From Alternaria dauci (taxonomy: Eukaryota; Ascomycota; Dothideomycetes; Pleosporales; Pleosporaceae), in NCBI RefSeq assembly GCF_042100115.1, contig NC_091272.1, forward strand, positions 5,146,001 to 5,210,000: a stretch of DNA of 64,000 bases, read 5' to 3'. The notes beneath the pieces are model-generated. The model was not told the origin of the DNA and searched no databases. It worked only from the letters and a program-made list of their open reading frames with translations. The translations under genes and the position numbers were made by a program. Numbering within the stretch: the first letter of the stretch is position 1; the number at the start of each line of letters is the position of its first letter. Positions 1 to 10,973 of this stretch are shown here, one piece after another.

Positions 1-2281
1 GACCCCTCTCCGCCTCCGACTCCATGGCTTCAGTACGTCTGGCAGTTGCCGCACCCGTCTGCCAACATGTGACATCAATATTGACCTCGTCCAGCAAGCA
101 CCCAACCAGCCGCGCCCTTACCCAGGCAACTACCTTCCCAATGGTGGCGCTCCTGGCGGCCCCTCAGGCCCAGCGCCTGGAGCTGTTCCGCTGCTCCCCA
201 ACCAGGGCCGCGTGATCCAGCAGGGAAGCGTACGAGTGCTGTGTATTGCAGACGTCCGAGGTGAGCACGGCAGTCATGGCATCTAGTCAATCACGTCCTC
301 CTAACACGCACTAGGAAACCTGCAATCGCTCAACCAGCTCGCCGCCGACGCCCGCGCAAACTACATCATCCACACTGGCGACTTTGGCTTCTACGATGAT
401 CGTTCGCTTGATCGCATCGCCGAGAAGACCCTCAAGCACGTGGCCCAATACTCCCCGCTGCTGTCAGACGCTGTCAAGCGCTCCATCGCCACAGCCCCTC
501 CCCAACCGCCTATCAAGGAGCGCTTCGCACGGGAGCACCTGCCACTCTCAGAACTGCCCCTCTTCCTTAACAAGACGTACACTCTCAACGTACCAGTATA
601 CACCGTCTGGGGTGCTTGTGAAGATGTGCAGGTGCTGGAGAAGCTGCGGTCGGGCGAGTACAAGGTGGACAACCTGCACATCATCGACGAGGCGCATTCG
701 CGGCTACTCGATGTAGGCGGCGTCAAGCTGCGCTTACTCGGTCTCGGCGGTGCCGTCGTCATGCACAAGCTGTTCGACAACGGTGAGGGCAGGACTACCA
801 TTGCCGGTGGACAGGGCACTATGTGGACTACTCTGCTGCAGATGGGCGAACTTGTCGACACGGCCAACCGCGTATACGATCCGACCGAAACCCGCATATT
901 CGTCACCCACGCATCTCCCGCCCGCGAAGGACTGCTCAATCAGCTGTCCGTCACGCTCAAGGCAGATTTCTCCGTCTCCGCTGGTCTGCATTTCCGCTAC
1001 GGCAGCTCGTACAACGAGTTCAGCGTCAACCCCACTCTCGACCACTACCGTGGAAAGCTCGCTGCGTCCAAGGCCTCGTTCAACGACGTTTGGGATACTG
1101 TCAAGACAGAAGTTGAGCCAGCAGTCGCTGATAGCGAGTCCCAGCAGCGCCTGCTCGCCCTGGCGCTGGAAATTGTGAACAAGATGCCCACCGTCGCCAA
1201 TGGCGGAAACCCCTTCGGCGGCCCTGCTCCTGGGCCTCAGAGCGGTCAGATCGATGAGAGTGCCTTCAAGAACATGTGGAACTTCAACCTTGCGGATGCT
1301 GCTTACGGATGGCTTGTACTGGACATTGACAACGGCAGGATCGGTACCGAGATGAGGGCTCAGGGTTTCAACTTTGCTCACCGAGGTGGAAAGGTTGCGC
1401 CTGGTCAGACTCAGCCCGCAGCCGCCAATACCAGCACTGGTCCCCCAGCTGCAGTGAACCCTAGCCCCTCTGCTCAGCCATCCCCTGCGCCGGGACGTCA
1501 AGCTGGCCCACCAGCGAATGCTCCTCAGCAGCCCCGCCCCGCTGTCGCAACCCCACCGGTTCCTCAACAACAGAAGCAGAATGCTGGCCAGCCCACACGC
1601 ACCGGTCCCTCCCCCGCCCCGGCTGCTACACCCAAGGAGCCTGTCAAGGCCGCTACACCTCAGCCCCCGGCCAGCAACACACCAGCCAACGCCGGTGCTG
1701 AAAAGGCCATTCCTAGCGAGGTCAAGCCCAATGGCACCGCGGCGCCAGAGAAGGGACCTGCGTCTCCAGCACCCCGAGAGCCTGTTGAGCGGAAGGAGAG
1801 CAAGGGCCTCTTCATTGCTGGCGTAAAAGATGAGGAAGAGGCGAAGAGTCTGCTCGCTGAGGAAGACAGGTCCAAGGTGGAGAAGATGGAGAAGATCAAG
1901 CACTTTTTCGTCGCCCACTTCGCTACCTCGCAAGACATGCACGGTGCGCTCCGTCGCGTCGCGGACGATGTTAGGAACGCTAGGGGTGGTCCGGACAACA
2001 AGACCGTCAAGGTCTACAACGAGCGCGGTCCCGGTAGCAACCAGCCCAGGTACGGAGCCGGCAGCTGGCAAGCTAGCAACCGCGGCGGCGTTCAGGGTGG
2101 TGGTTACCGAAGTGGAGGTGCCTCAGACAGCGAGGGCGGTCGTGGCGGTCGCGGAGGCCGTGGCGGTGCTTCCCGCGGTGGACGAGGTGGCGAGCGAGGT
2201 GCTCGCGGAGGCCGTGGTGGAAGGGGATCATTCCGGGGTGGTGAGGGTGCTGCTGCGGCGTCGACTGGAGGCGAGTCATAA
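1..2281 (+). CDS. DUF2433 metallophosphoesterase-like protein with C-terminal RGG tail (5' end outside window)
   Basis: Two exons are visible: one from the window edge to 260, and 315-2281, separated by a 54-nt intron (GTGAGC...CTAG). The frame joins as DVR-GNLQ. The frame is open to the left edge, so the true start or an upstream exon is missing. The N-terminal part resembles a calcineurin-like phosphoesterase fold (CIADVRGN, IIHTGDFGFYDD, VWGACED, FVTHASP) with the fungal DUF2433 domain around the HKLFDNGEGRTT and THASPAREG segments. Several usual metal-ligand positions are changed: DxR instead of DxH, and GACE instead of GNHE. Activity is therefore doubtful. The middle is a long Pro/Ala/Gln-rich linker. 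The last 60 or so residues are GGR/RGG repeats typical of RNA-binding, arginine-methylated tails. A link to RNA metabolism is inference. Family assignment is fairly confident; biochemical role is unknown. Confidence 0.85.
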
Positions 2282-3469
2282 AAGCTCACCGACTGCACCT
2301 CTACAGCCCTACCGACCCTGATACCCCTTCTTTCTTCTTCGGTTCCGTGCTAATGGCTTTGATTGTAGTCATGCCACGGTCTCCCATAAGTGAATACGCT
2401 TCTGGCGACGTCCGCAATCATGTGCTCTAGCTTTTATCATGTTTTCTGGGAGCGATTTCCAATACCTTTCTCATAGCGGGCGTGGGTTGTGCGGGTTCCT
2501 TTTCGGTCTTTGTAGATGGGACCCGGACAGGTGATCGGCGCAATGTGGTGCTTGTCTTCCGTATTTGGATCGCTGAGGAGGCTTACGATGATGAAGGACG
2601 AAGTATGGTGTATGTATTGTAATCACAAAACATTGAGAAACATGTCGTGACCAAGGCTCTTCTGACTCGTCTTCTCTGATTGTTTGACATATCTCATGAC
2701 ATTATCGTCATAGTTCGCTTCGCTTGATGTCTATCCTGGTTTCAGTTATATAAAAACCAATAAGCAACTCAAACAAACGCATTCTTTTCACGCGCGATGC
2801 AGATTTACTGTGTACACACGTCAAGAGGACAAAGATATGTGACTGTACAGTTTTTGAACAGCTTCAAAGCCCTGCCCAAGCCACTTTGACGTGTCGTCAG
2901 ATACGCAAAGACCAAGTACTCAGTGTGCATTACGTTTTATATTGAATGAGTAGTACAGAAAATACCGTCATCCTTCGACAAAATGAATGCAATACTGTTT
3001 GATTGAGAGCTCTACTATTTCGACCTGCAGAAACACTCGGGCGAGAAAGAAGAGGTGGAGGTGTACGTTAAGCGGGACATTCGAATATGTGCCAGTGACC
3101 AAAAAGAATGGATTATGGAAGCTGAAACTTAGATTTGAAATGTAGAGGAAGGCATGAATGTTGTAGATATTGCGAATCACTTTTTGTAAGATTCACCCTA
3201 TCAGAAGTTCCGTGTTTCCATAATATATGCCTCGGACTTGGAATGAACCATGAGATGTACACAAGTCTCCGTGTTGTAGTACGTTCATGTAGACTAATAT
3301 GCACAACTCCATGGTGCCTTCTACGCTGTGCTTAAGACATCACCACCCTAAGCATGTCAACGCATTCTGAAGTACAACTTCACAAAGCACCAAGTACACT
3401 ACAGAACTGAGATGAGCGCAGTGATCTTATCAAAGTCTCAAGTATCTAGTCGTACAACAAAGCTTCACC
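2282..3469. other. Intergenic region, convergent 3' ends
   Basis: About 1.2 kb between the 3' end of the DUF2433 gene and the 3' end of the next minus-strand gene. It presumably holds both 3' UTRs. I see no convincing coding exon, tRNA or repeat. Confidence 0.6.
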
Positions 3470-5200
3470 TCAACAGGTAAATAACGCCTCACAACAACAC
3501 CATCTAAAAAAGTCCCACCAGCTTTCATCCGGATAACCATACGGGATCCTGGCGCGGCCATAAGTACCATCGCGCCGCAGACGGAGCCGAGGAGGACCCA
3601 TGGGAGGTGTGTAGATTCCTGGAATACGCGCTTCCATGGCCGGCACTGAGATTGGCTGGAGCAGTGGTTCCAATTCTTCCTGGAGTGACATGACTAGTAT
3701 TGGTGGTGGTCGCGGTGGCAATCGCCCTCGGACTGGGGGTACATTCGTTTGCGAAACGCTGTCCTCTAGGCCCAATTCGCCATCATCGGATGGCAGAGAG
3801 GGCTGTTCTGAAGGTTCTGGTTGCAGCGGAGAAGCTTCGTGTTGATCTGATGATGGTTCAGACACAACTGGAGGAAGACTTTGCGCACGATCTCGGCGAA
3901 ATCTCTGACTCAATCGCCACAAGGACGCTCCAATGTTCCATCTTCCCGGACGCCTCAGAGCGTCCTGATATCTAGCAAACGTTAGCCATAATGCCTAGAT
4001 GGGATTAACAGCACAGGGTAGGATGTACGATTCGGGTCCGTCGATTTCTATTCGCTCGGTAAATCGCGAACCGACGCTCGAACGATGCAAAGGACGATAC
4101 GGGCTTGGTCGTGGGTACACTCGCTCCAGACGCTCCAATGTAGGCTCTATTCCTTCTCTGGTATTGCTCAGAGATGGCTCGACCCCTGTAAGTGGCACAT
4201 CATCCCATGCAGAGGTTCCGGCAGGATCTGTCGGAGAATTAGAAGGGCCCTGATGTAAGCCTCTAGATGGTGACGATGTCACTTCATTCGCGTCCGCTGG
4301 TCGAGCATCAGATATTGTAGTATACTAGTCGCTACTGGATCGAGCCCGCTGGCGAGTATCAGAAACACTTCGAGTCAAATGGGATAATGGGAAAGGAGTT
4401 GACGACCTCCTGCCCCTGCCGGACAGTAATCTCATCTGCTCGGCTGGCAACGCATCACTATCACTGTCGTCATTGTCGTCATCATCTGAGCCAGCTCCGC
4501 CTCGCATGAATACGGTTTGCTCCATCTCAAGTCGTCCCATCTGTGGGCGTCCGGGTGTGATGATCCATGCTCTTCTCTGACCATGTTTGGCGTTTGCTAT
4601 AGTCGAGCGCTCCGGATTCCGTGGCGGCATACCGTCTCCGAAGTGACAGTCGTCCGACTCGCTCTCGGACTCGTGACTGCTGGTATCGTTGACGATGGAG
4701 CCTGAACGGCTTCGCGGGTGTTGTGCTTCAGTGATATGCGTATACCTACGCGAATCTTGCAACTCCGGAAGCGGCGGTGTAGGAGAAAGAAGTCCAAGAC
4801 GCTGCAGAGTTTGCCGAAGGTTTGATGAAGCGGACACTTGTGAGGCAGATGGTGGTTCAAGGGGCGTTGTTCCCCCACTGTGTACGGCCAGCTGTGATGG
4901 TTCGTCAGAAGCTGTTGCGGGATGAGAGTTCGGCGATGAGGGGAGTGCTTCAACAAGTGTAGTTTCACCACTGTTCAGATCGATTTGCGATGGGTTTTCT
5001 AAGGATGCTATGGATTCTGGGTTTGACCAGATGGTTGATAGAGGACGTGTTGCTGAATGATGTGTACCGCTCGACTTTGGTTCATCAAACGAGCTTGTTC
5101 GGATACTGGACACGACTGTTGGGCGGCGTCTGGTGTTGTAGAGGCTGTTGTGCTCCACCTGCTCCCAGCGCGGCAATGCCGCGAAGTCATGTCCTGACAT
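3470..5200 (-). CDS. Low-complexity Ser/Pro-rich protein with Cys-rich C-terminus, function unknown
   Basis: Proposed exons are 5200-4369, 4296-4029 and 3971-3470, giving 533 residues. All three blocks lie in one frame, interrupted only by TAG codons at 4325-4327 and 3995-3997. The second TAG is removed by a good 57-nt intron (GTACAT...GGCTAACGTTTGCTAG). The first is removed by a 72-nt intron (GTGTTT...GACCAG) whose donor is weak; a 39-nt alternative (GTAGCG) also restores the frame. The start is uncertain. I chose the first in-frame ATG (FMSGHDF), but the frame is open up to the stop codon of the upstream gene at 5309. The protein is disordered, rich in Ser, Pro and acidic residues. It ends in WWDFFRWCCCEALFTC, an aromatic/cysteine tail that might be lipidated or membrane-associated (inference). 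I do not recognise a family. Confidence 0.5.
4289..4363 (-). repeat. Imperfect direct repeat of about 23 nt
   Basis: On the minus strand, a TCTGATACTCGCCAGCGG-like unit (plus 4341-4363) recurs as TCTGATGCTCGACCAGCGG (plus 4289-4312). The repeat brackets the in-frame TAG at 4325-4327. It may be a small local duplication that either created or was captured by the proposed intron. Confidence 0.5.
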
Positions 5201-5308
5201 GAAGGCTGGATGCGAATACTTCTGCGCCTCGTCATCAGTGGCTTGTTTATAAGCCCTTCTGTATCGCTCTTGTACCTCTTTTACCAATTCCTTTTGTTGT
5301 TGCTCATC

Positions 5309-6693
5309 CTACGAGCCGACCTCGTCAGCCCAACTACGTCCTTTCTCCATGGGTGACGGCAAGCCGGTCAGGTCGTCCAAGTCCTTCGCCTCTGTAGTGG
5401 TCTTGGCCTTGGTGGAGGGTAGTTCCGGGAAGTCTGATGCTGAGGGTGGGAGCTCGTCGCGCTTCGCCTGGCCGCCTGTCGGTCTCGAATCAGTCTCTCG
5501 GTAGTCACCACGGCCACCCCTGCCGCCACGGCCTCTTCCTCCACCACGGCCACGTCCACGACTTGATTGTGCGGCAGGCTCACGATAGTCTTCGGCCCCG
5601 TTGGACGCGTTGTCGATTGGTCTAGAGGGTGCGATGCCACCGTGTGCGCCTCGGGCAGCACCACGCCGTTTTTCCTCTCCAGTGCCAGAGAAGCCATCCT
5701 CTTTCTCAAAGTCCCACTCTCTGCCCATCTGAGCATTGAGCTTGCGCTGCCGGTTCTTCTCACGCTCTCCCATCATCTGCTGGCGACTCTGGCGTTCGGC
5801 CTTTTGTTTCTCGGTCAATGCCTTCTGCTCTGCCCTCTGTTTTTCTGCAAGAGCCTTCTTGCGTTGCACATCCTGTTTCTGCATGACGGCCTCTCGAGCC
5901 TCGAAGTTGCCCTTGTCAGCTTCGGCGCGAGCATGCGCGCTCTGACGCGCTTCGTTCTTAATGCGCATGTTGGCAAGCTTCGTGTTCAGCTCCTCTTCCG
6001 TCAGGCGCGTACGCGCTGGGCCACCAGTCAGGCCTCTGTCGCCGCGCACGGCGTGTGTAGGCTTCTCCTTGGGCTCAGTGGGTGCGGACGGAGGAGCTGA
6101 GGACTCGGAAGCATCAGTGCTGGCGGCGTTGGCGGCTGCGGCGGGCGTCGCTTCTTTAGACGCCTCGGGTGCCTTCTTGTCGTTCTGCTCTAAACGAATG
6201 TCGGTGTTGTGCCCGCCTCGACCTCTTCCACGGCCCCGTCCTCTACCGCGGCCGCGGCCTCCTCTCTCTGCGTTCCGTGGCTCTCGGGGCGCATGCGGGG
6301 CCAGGTGTGCCTGAGGCGCTGTCGGCGCATGTACTTTTTCGGGTACAAATTCGGCGGCGGACGGCTGCAGCTCGACGGGGCTCTGCTCGACGACAGGCTC
6401 GGCAATGGGCGTGATATCGTCGTCGAAGAAAAGGTCGTCTGTACTTGCCGTCTGCGCGAAGGGGTCTATTGATGGGTCGTTGTAAGCGGGGTCGTAGGAC
6501 GTCGTGCTGTCGGTCTAATGTCGGGTCAGCGTTGTATATCAGCGGAGCGACTTCAATAGCAGACGAGAGCCCAGGGGTAACAGATCGGTAAACATACCGG
6601 TGCAGGCGCTGGTGTAGCGACGTTGCCCTCTGGCGCTGCGGGTGCTGCCTTCTCCGCCTCATCGGGCTGGGACGCCCATTTAGACTTGAGCAT
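5309..6693 (-). CDS. RGG-box, coiled-coil conserved fungal protein, function unknown
   Basis: Exons are 6693-6598 and 6514-5309, with an 83-nt intron (GTATGT...GACATTAG), giving 433 residues from an ATG in MLKSKWASQ. In order: a short acidic N-terminus; a GRGR repeat near residue 140; an Ala/Ser/Glu linker; a long Lys/Arg/Glu/Gln-rich helix (TEEELNTKLANMRIKNEARQ onward) predicted to be a coiled coil; a second RGG block (SSRGRGRGGG); and a C-terminal ending GRSWADEVGS. The mix of RGG boxes and basic coiled coil suggests RNA or ribosome association, somewhat like the Stm1/SERBP1 group. The hallmark motifs of that family are not clear, so I give no symbol. The next minus-strand gene lies immediately downstream. 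Confidence 0.75.
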
Positions 6694-7301
6694 AGTGTTA
6701 AATAGCGAGTAGTACTGGATTAAGTCTAGAGATAGCCGTCTGGATGCAGTACACGAGTGTTGTGTGTTAGCGATGTGATGTGGGGAGTATTGGCTGCGAC
6801 GGCTGGCTGAATTACGTGCAGGAACCCTGCAGTCCGTGCTGAAGAGCCCCCCGCACTTGCAGTCCAGACCCTGACCACTCTTCCTTCCCCACGCTCATGA
6901 TCAGAAGGACTCGACTTCACCTACGATCGCAGCTTCCCACCGTGATACCGACTGGCTATGGCCCCGGTATCCCCTCCTAATCTCGGACTGCAATGACGTC
7001 GACCACTCTTGTAATCTGTGACTTGCACCCCGCGCCATGAAGTATTCTGTATGTACTTGCTACGTCTTCCATTACGCTAGTTGGCAGGCACAACCTGGAG
7101 GACACCTTGAGGATGGTATACAAGTAATGATCGATGAAAGATTGTAACAAAATGGAATCACTGCCACAGTCACTAGCACCGCGTATGTATAGTATCTTCG
7201 ATATATTCATTATATAGGTTACAAATTTGCTGATTTCTGTATTATACCAGAAACCTTGAAGCTACCTACAACAACTTCAATCAAACCAGTTCTACCAACT
7301 T
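6694..7301. other. Intergenic region
   Basis: About 600 bp containing the promoter of the RGG coiled-coil gene and the 3' flank of the gene ending at 7302. No other coding signal, RNA gene or repeat was seen. Confidence 0.55.
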
Positions 7302-8573
7302 CTACTGGGTATAGGTAGGCGCATAGTACTGTGGAGATATCGGCTGATGATAAGGTCCACCCGTGTATGTATTCATCTGAACTCCAGGGCCGTACCAACC
7401 TCCACTGTATGGGTTGACGTTGCTGGGTATGATGTACGGTATGAACCATACAGGTAGTTGCGGAGGCGGAGAGGCAGAGTAATGTGTGAGCGGCGTATGT
7501 GTCCGCTGAGGCTCAACAGGCGAAGATGTCCGAGACCGACGTGACGATGTTGACGACAAACTCCGCGGAGACATGTTGGAAAACTCCGTCAGCATTGTCA
7601 GCATATCATGGTCATCACTGCGAGCCTCTGCTGATAACCTCGCCATGTGAGCGTGTTCGTCGGCGACAACAAGAGCCTGGCCTTCAGCCTTGTAGCTGAT
7701 GATAGCAGGATCCACAAGCGCAGTTGCGTTGGAAGAGCGTTTGTCGCTCGCGAGACGCATCTCATTCTCAACAGAATCCAGAGTACGAGCCTCGACTGGC
7801 TTCTTGTTGACCCGAGCACCGGAGGCGGAGGACATGTGACCCATAGTGACAGGACCGCGAGGAGGCCTGCCCTCACGTGCAAGATTGACGATTATCGCGT
7901 CGTACTCCACAGCCTCGCTGGAATCAGGTGCAACAGAGGCCGATGAACTCAAGGTACCGACCTTGGTCTGCCCAGCATTCTTAACCAGGTCAAACAAGCG
8001 TTCAAGCGTAAACGAAGAAGTGGTCTTGGTAGGCGCCTTCAAGTTGTCTTCAGTCAGACCAGTGATTATTGGCGTAATCTCGAAGCAGTTGTCGTCCAGG
8101 CATTTGAGAGTTGGTTTGAACCAACCCAGCTCGTGGTCGTATGCGCCATAGGTCCTGTGTGCGACCTCGTATTTATCGCTAGGATAATTCTCCGTGTCGA
8201 CAGATGGAGTGTACTTGCAGCGGACCAACATCTGGCGCGGCGTCTCCATCCCAGCGTACAGAGCGGCTTCCAGAGCCTTGCGGTGCGCGACGATATCTAG
8301 AGGCTGCTCAGGCGCTATCCTCTCGAGCGACTCAAACTCAGCAGCGGTCTTCGTGATTGGAGCGATTTCCATATCGTCAGTGCGTTCTTCTTGCTCGGGC
8401 GCGGTTTTGGCAGCGACGACAGCAACAGGCGCAGGCGGAGTCCTCTTCGCCTTGACCTTCTCAGCGGCGGCGGTACGTTTCGCAAGTGTCTTTTCCTTCT
8501 GCACCTTCTTGTGGTCCTTGAGCACCTTCATCTTCTTGTCCGCGACGTTCGTGGTGCTGTTGGGTGTAGCCAT
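7302..8573 (-). CDS. Conserved-looking protein of unknown function, 423 aa
   Basis: A single open exon from an ATG at 8573 to a stop at 7302. The N-terminus is Lys/Ala-rich (DKKMKVLKDHKKVQKEK), which could be a nuclear or nucleolar signal. A central region of about 150 residues has ordinary globular composition (MLVRCKYTP, YDHELGWFKPTLKCLDDNCFEITPIITG). A Ser/Arg-rich stretch follows (SPRSLSSTSSRRSRTSSP). The C-terminus is rich in Tyr, Pro, Gly and Asn (NPYSGGWYGPG, SPQYYAPTYTQ), resembling a low-complexity aggregation-prone tail. No domain is recognised. The long frame, balanced composition and a clean ATG make it a probable real gene; expression data would settle whether it is complete. Confidence 0.65.
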   Translation of the reverse strand: MATPNSTTNVADKKMKVLKDHKKVQKEKTLAKRTAAAEKVKAKRTPPAPVAVVAAKTAPEQEERTDDMEIAPITKTAAEFESLERIAPEQPLDIVAHRKALEAALYAGMETPRQMLVRCKYTPSVDTENYPSDKYEVAHRTYGAYDHELGWFKPTLKCLDDNCFEITPIITGLTEDNLKAPTKTTSSFTLERLFDLVKNAGQTKVGTLSSSASVAPDSSEAVEYDAIIVNLAREGRPPRGPVTMGHMSSASGARVNKKPVEARTLDSVENEMRLASDKRSSNATALVDPAIISYKAEGQALVVADEHAHMARLSAEARSDDHDMLTMLTEFSNMSPRSLSSTSSRRSRTSSPVEPQRTHTPLTHYSASPPPQLPVWFIPYIIPSNVNPYSGGWYGPGVQMNTYTGGPYHQPISPQYYAPTYTQ

Positions 8574-9798
8574 GTTTGTGGTTCCGGACTAGATGGTTAG
8601 TGAAATCTTGTGAGGCGGCGTGTTGGTTGAGTGGATTTTGGTAATGCAAGCAGGAGTATGATTCACAGTACACGATCGTCAAGATCAATGCGAGGAATTT
8701 AGAGTTGGTATGTGTGTTGGGGTCGGATACAAGTGGTAGTTGGATCCAAGGCAGTTTCAGTGCGTCAAGCGGGCTGGTTGATGGAGGAGTGGACTGAGGC
8801 AAGGTAGAGGGTATAACAGTGTACGAAAAAGAATGGATTATATCGACCCGAGGAGTCTTGGGTCGGGCAGGCACCAGGACCCGGAGAGAAAAGAAGTGAT
8901 GTAATGATTGATGAAACCAGATCCGTGCTTTAAGAACAGGAAGTGAAAGGAGAAAGTACTATGCTGGCCAAACTTGGAATGTTTGTGCGCGTGATGGACG
9001 AGCTCCTCTTCATCACGCCTGAGCCTTTGCAATCATGGCTATACTAGAGAGACACCACTGTGGTCCTGGAAGGCTCTGGCCTATTTACCTAATATCCTTC
9101 ATCAGAATCGGCGAAGCCGAACAATATGTCCCGAGAAGGCTCAGGTATCAGAAAACTCCAAAGAGCGCACCAGGTTGGTGACTCGATCTTGTGGCATAAA
9201 GAGAGGACTGTCCCGAATGTGTGCCACTCGATAGTAGAGTGACAGTTGTTTGCGGTCACATGTTCCTTCAGAGGGGTATCAGAAATAGGTTAAAGCCACC
9301 GGATCTGTTGTCTGGGACGAAAGAATTACCAGTTGCCGTGGTGACCTCTACTCGTTCGGTCGTATTCGCCATGTTAATAGGTAAACGGTGAAGAGACAGA
9401 GCCACTAAGGAGGACAACATGAGACCAGATTTCGCGTACTTGAAAAGATTGGAGAAACACGAGAATACTCAATGCTCATTGGATATGAGAGATTACCAAG
9501 GCATTATGCTAGGGAGTCCACGATAACGCGTAGTACAATGGCGGGAAAAGAATGAAGGCAGCCACTTCAAAGATGCGACAATATGCAATGCACCGATTGC
9601 GATGGCAATGTTGTTGTGTGCGGAGTCCCAGTAGATGATGCCCAAACCTTCCGCGGTTGTAAGTGGCACGAACAGCCAGCCCCCAGCGCTAAACTTCCAT
9701 CGGCGACGAAACGCTGACTAAGCCCATCATAGAGCTCATGATTCATCGCCCTGGCCACCCCTCCGCATTGACCTCCACTCCATCATCGACCTCGAAGC
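8574..9798. other. Intergenic region, divergent promoters
   Basis: About 1.2 kb separating the minus-strand gene starting at 8573 from the plus-strand hydrolase starting at 9799. It must contain both promoters. I found no coding exon, RNA gene or clear repeat. Confidence 0.55.
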
Positions 9799-10756
9799 AT
9801 GCCGACGCTGACGGCAAACGATGGTATTAGTCTGCATTATGAGACATATGGCGACCCGAACGCCGCTCCCTTGATCTTGGTGAGCGACCCGCCATTGAGC
9901 GCTTGTCTTCAGCGTGCCTGACTTCCATCGTTAGCTGCACGGCTTTACAGGTTCAGGGGCGGTCTTCAAGCGCAATGTAGCCACACTATCCCGGAGCTTC
10001 CATGTCGTCGTCCCCGATTTGCGTGGCCATGGCGAGTCTGACAAGCCGAAGGCGGGCTACCATGTTGCACGCCTAGCTATGGATTTGAAGAATTTGATTG
10101 ATTTCTTCGGTTTTAGCGATGGCACGATCAAAGCCATCGGCACAAGTCTAGGTGCCGCTATATTGTGGAGCTACAGCGAGTTGTTCACCACCCGCGCATT
10201 CTCGCACATGGTCTTCGTGGACCAAGCTCCACTACAGAACTACCTCGAAGACTGGGGCCCTGAATTTGGAAACCTAGGATGCAACTCCCTTGAAGCACTT
10301 CAAGGGATGCAGAAGTCGCTTGTCGAGAACCCCAAAGAGGCGCACATTGGTACCATCGCAGCGTGCTTGGGCTATCGATCGCATCCGCAGCCTGGCGGTC
10401 CTACATCAGATTCCGTGGAATGGAAAGAGGATGAAGAGTTCTTTCTCAGAGAGGCTTTGAAGGGAGATGGGTGGTGGTATGGTAAGCTGATGGCTGATCA
10501 TACGGCGAACGACTGGCGGCATCCTATCGCGCAGTCATTCGGGTCGCAAAGCGGTAATCGAACAAGAATACTGGTCGTAGCGAGTAGCCGAAGTGGATGC
10601 TTTCCCGCTGCAGGACCGTTGAAGGTAGTCGAATTAGTAAACGGAAGCGGAAAGGAAGAGCTCGCCAAGGGTGTGACGGTAACATGGGGAGGCCATTGGT
10701 GTTATTGGGAGAAGCCTGACACATTCAATGAGCTTGTTCTCGAATTTCTTGGATAG
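9799..10756 (+). CDS. Alpha/beta-hydrolase fold enzyme
   Basis: Exons are 9799-9879 and 9935-10756, with a 55-nt intron (GTGAGC...CGTTAG), giving 300 residues. Family hallmarks are present: the oxyanion segment LHGFTGSG near residue 28, the strand-turn DLRGHGES near residue 57, the nucleophile elbow GTSLGA (Ser about 98), and a C-terminal GGHW that can supply the catalytic His (about 281). The size is typical of small soluble epoxide-hydrolase- or haloperoxidase-like members. The substrate cannot be read from sequence. It lies 218 bp from the 3' end of the convergent FAD oxidoreductase gene. It lacks the shared palindrome upstream, so I do not count it as a firm member of the neighbouring cluster. 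Confidence 0.85.
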
Positions 10757-10973
10757 AAAGCAGGTTAGTATTGACATACAGCTTATACACTTTCTACCTA
10801 CTCTGATTCTATCACGTAGAACAAAAAAATAAGACCAACAATCATAACGTGGCTGGAAAAGTTGTCCATGAATTTCCAATGTTTGCGCCCCGCGTCGCGA
10901 TGCAGATGGCTATGGTATTTCTATAATGCTTTCGTTCATACTCTCGCCTCTTTCCAAACCACACACATCCACA

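Noticed and set aside
734..2071. 445-codon minus-strand open frame
   Set aside because: Antisense to the DUF2433 gene, with low-complexity Leu/Arg/Gly composition produced by the GC-rich sense codons; no motif.
5309..6693. Assignment as Stm1/SERBP1 orthologue
   Set aside because: RGG boxes and basic helices fit loosely, but the diagnostic family motifs were not visible, so no symbol was given.
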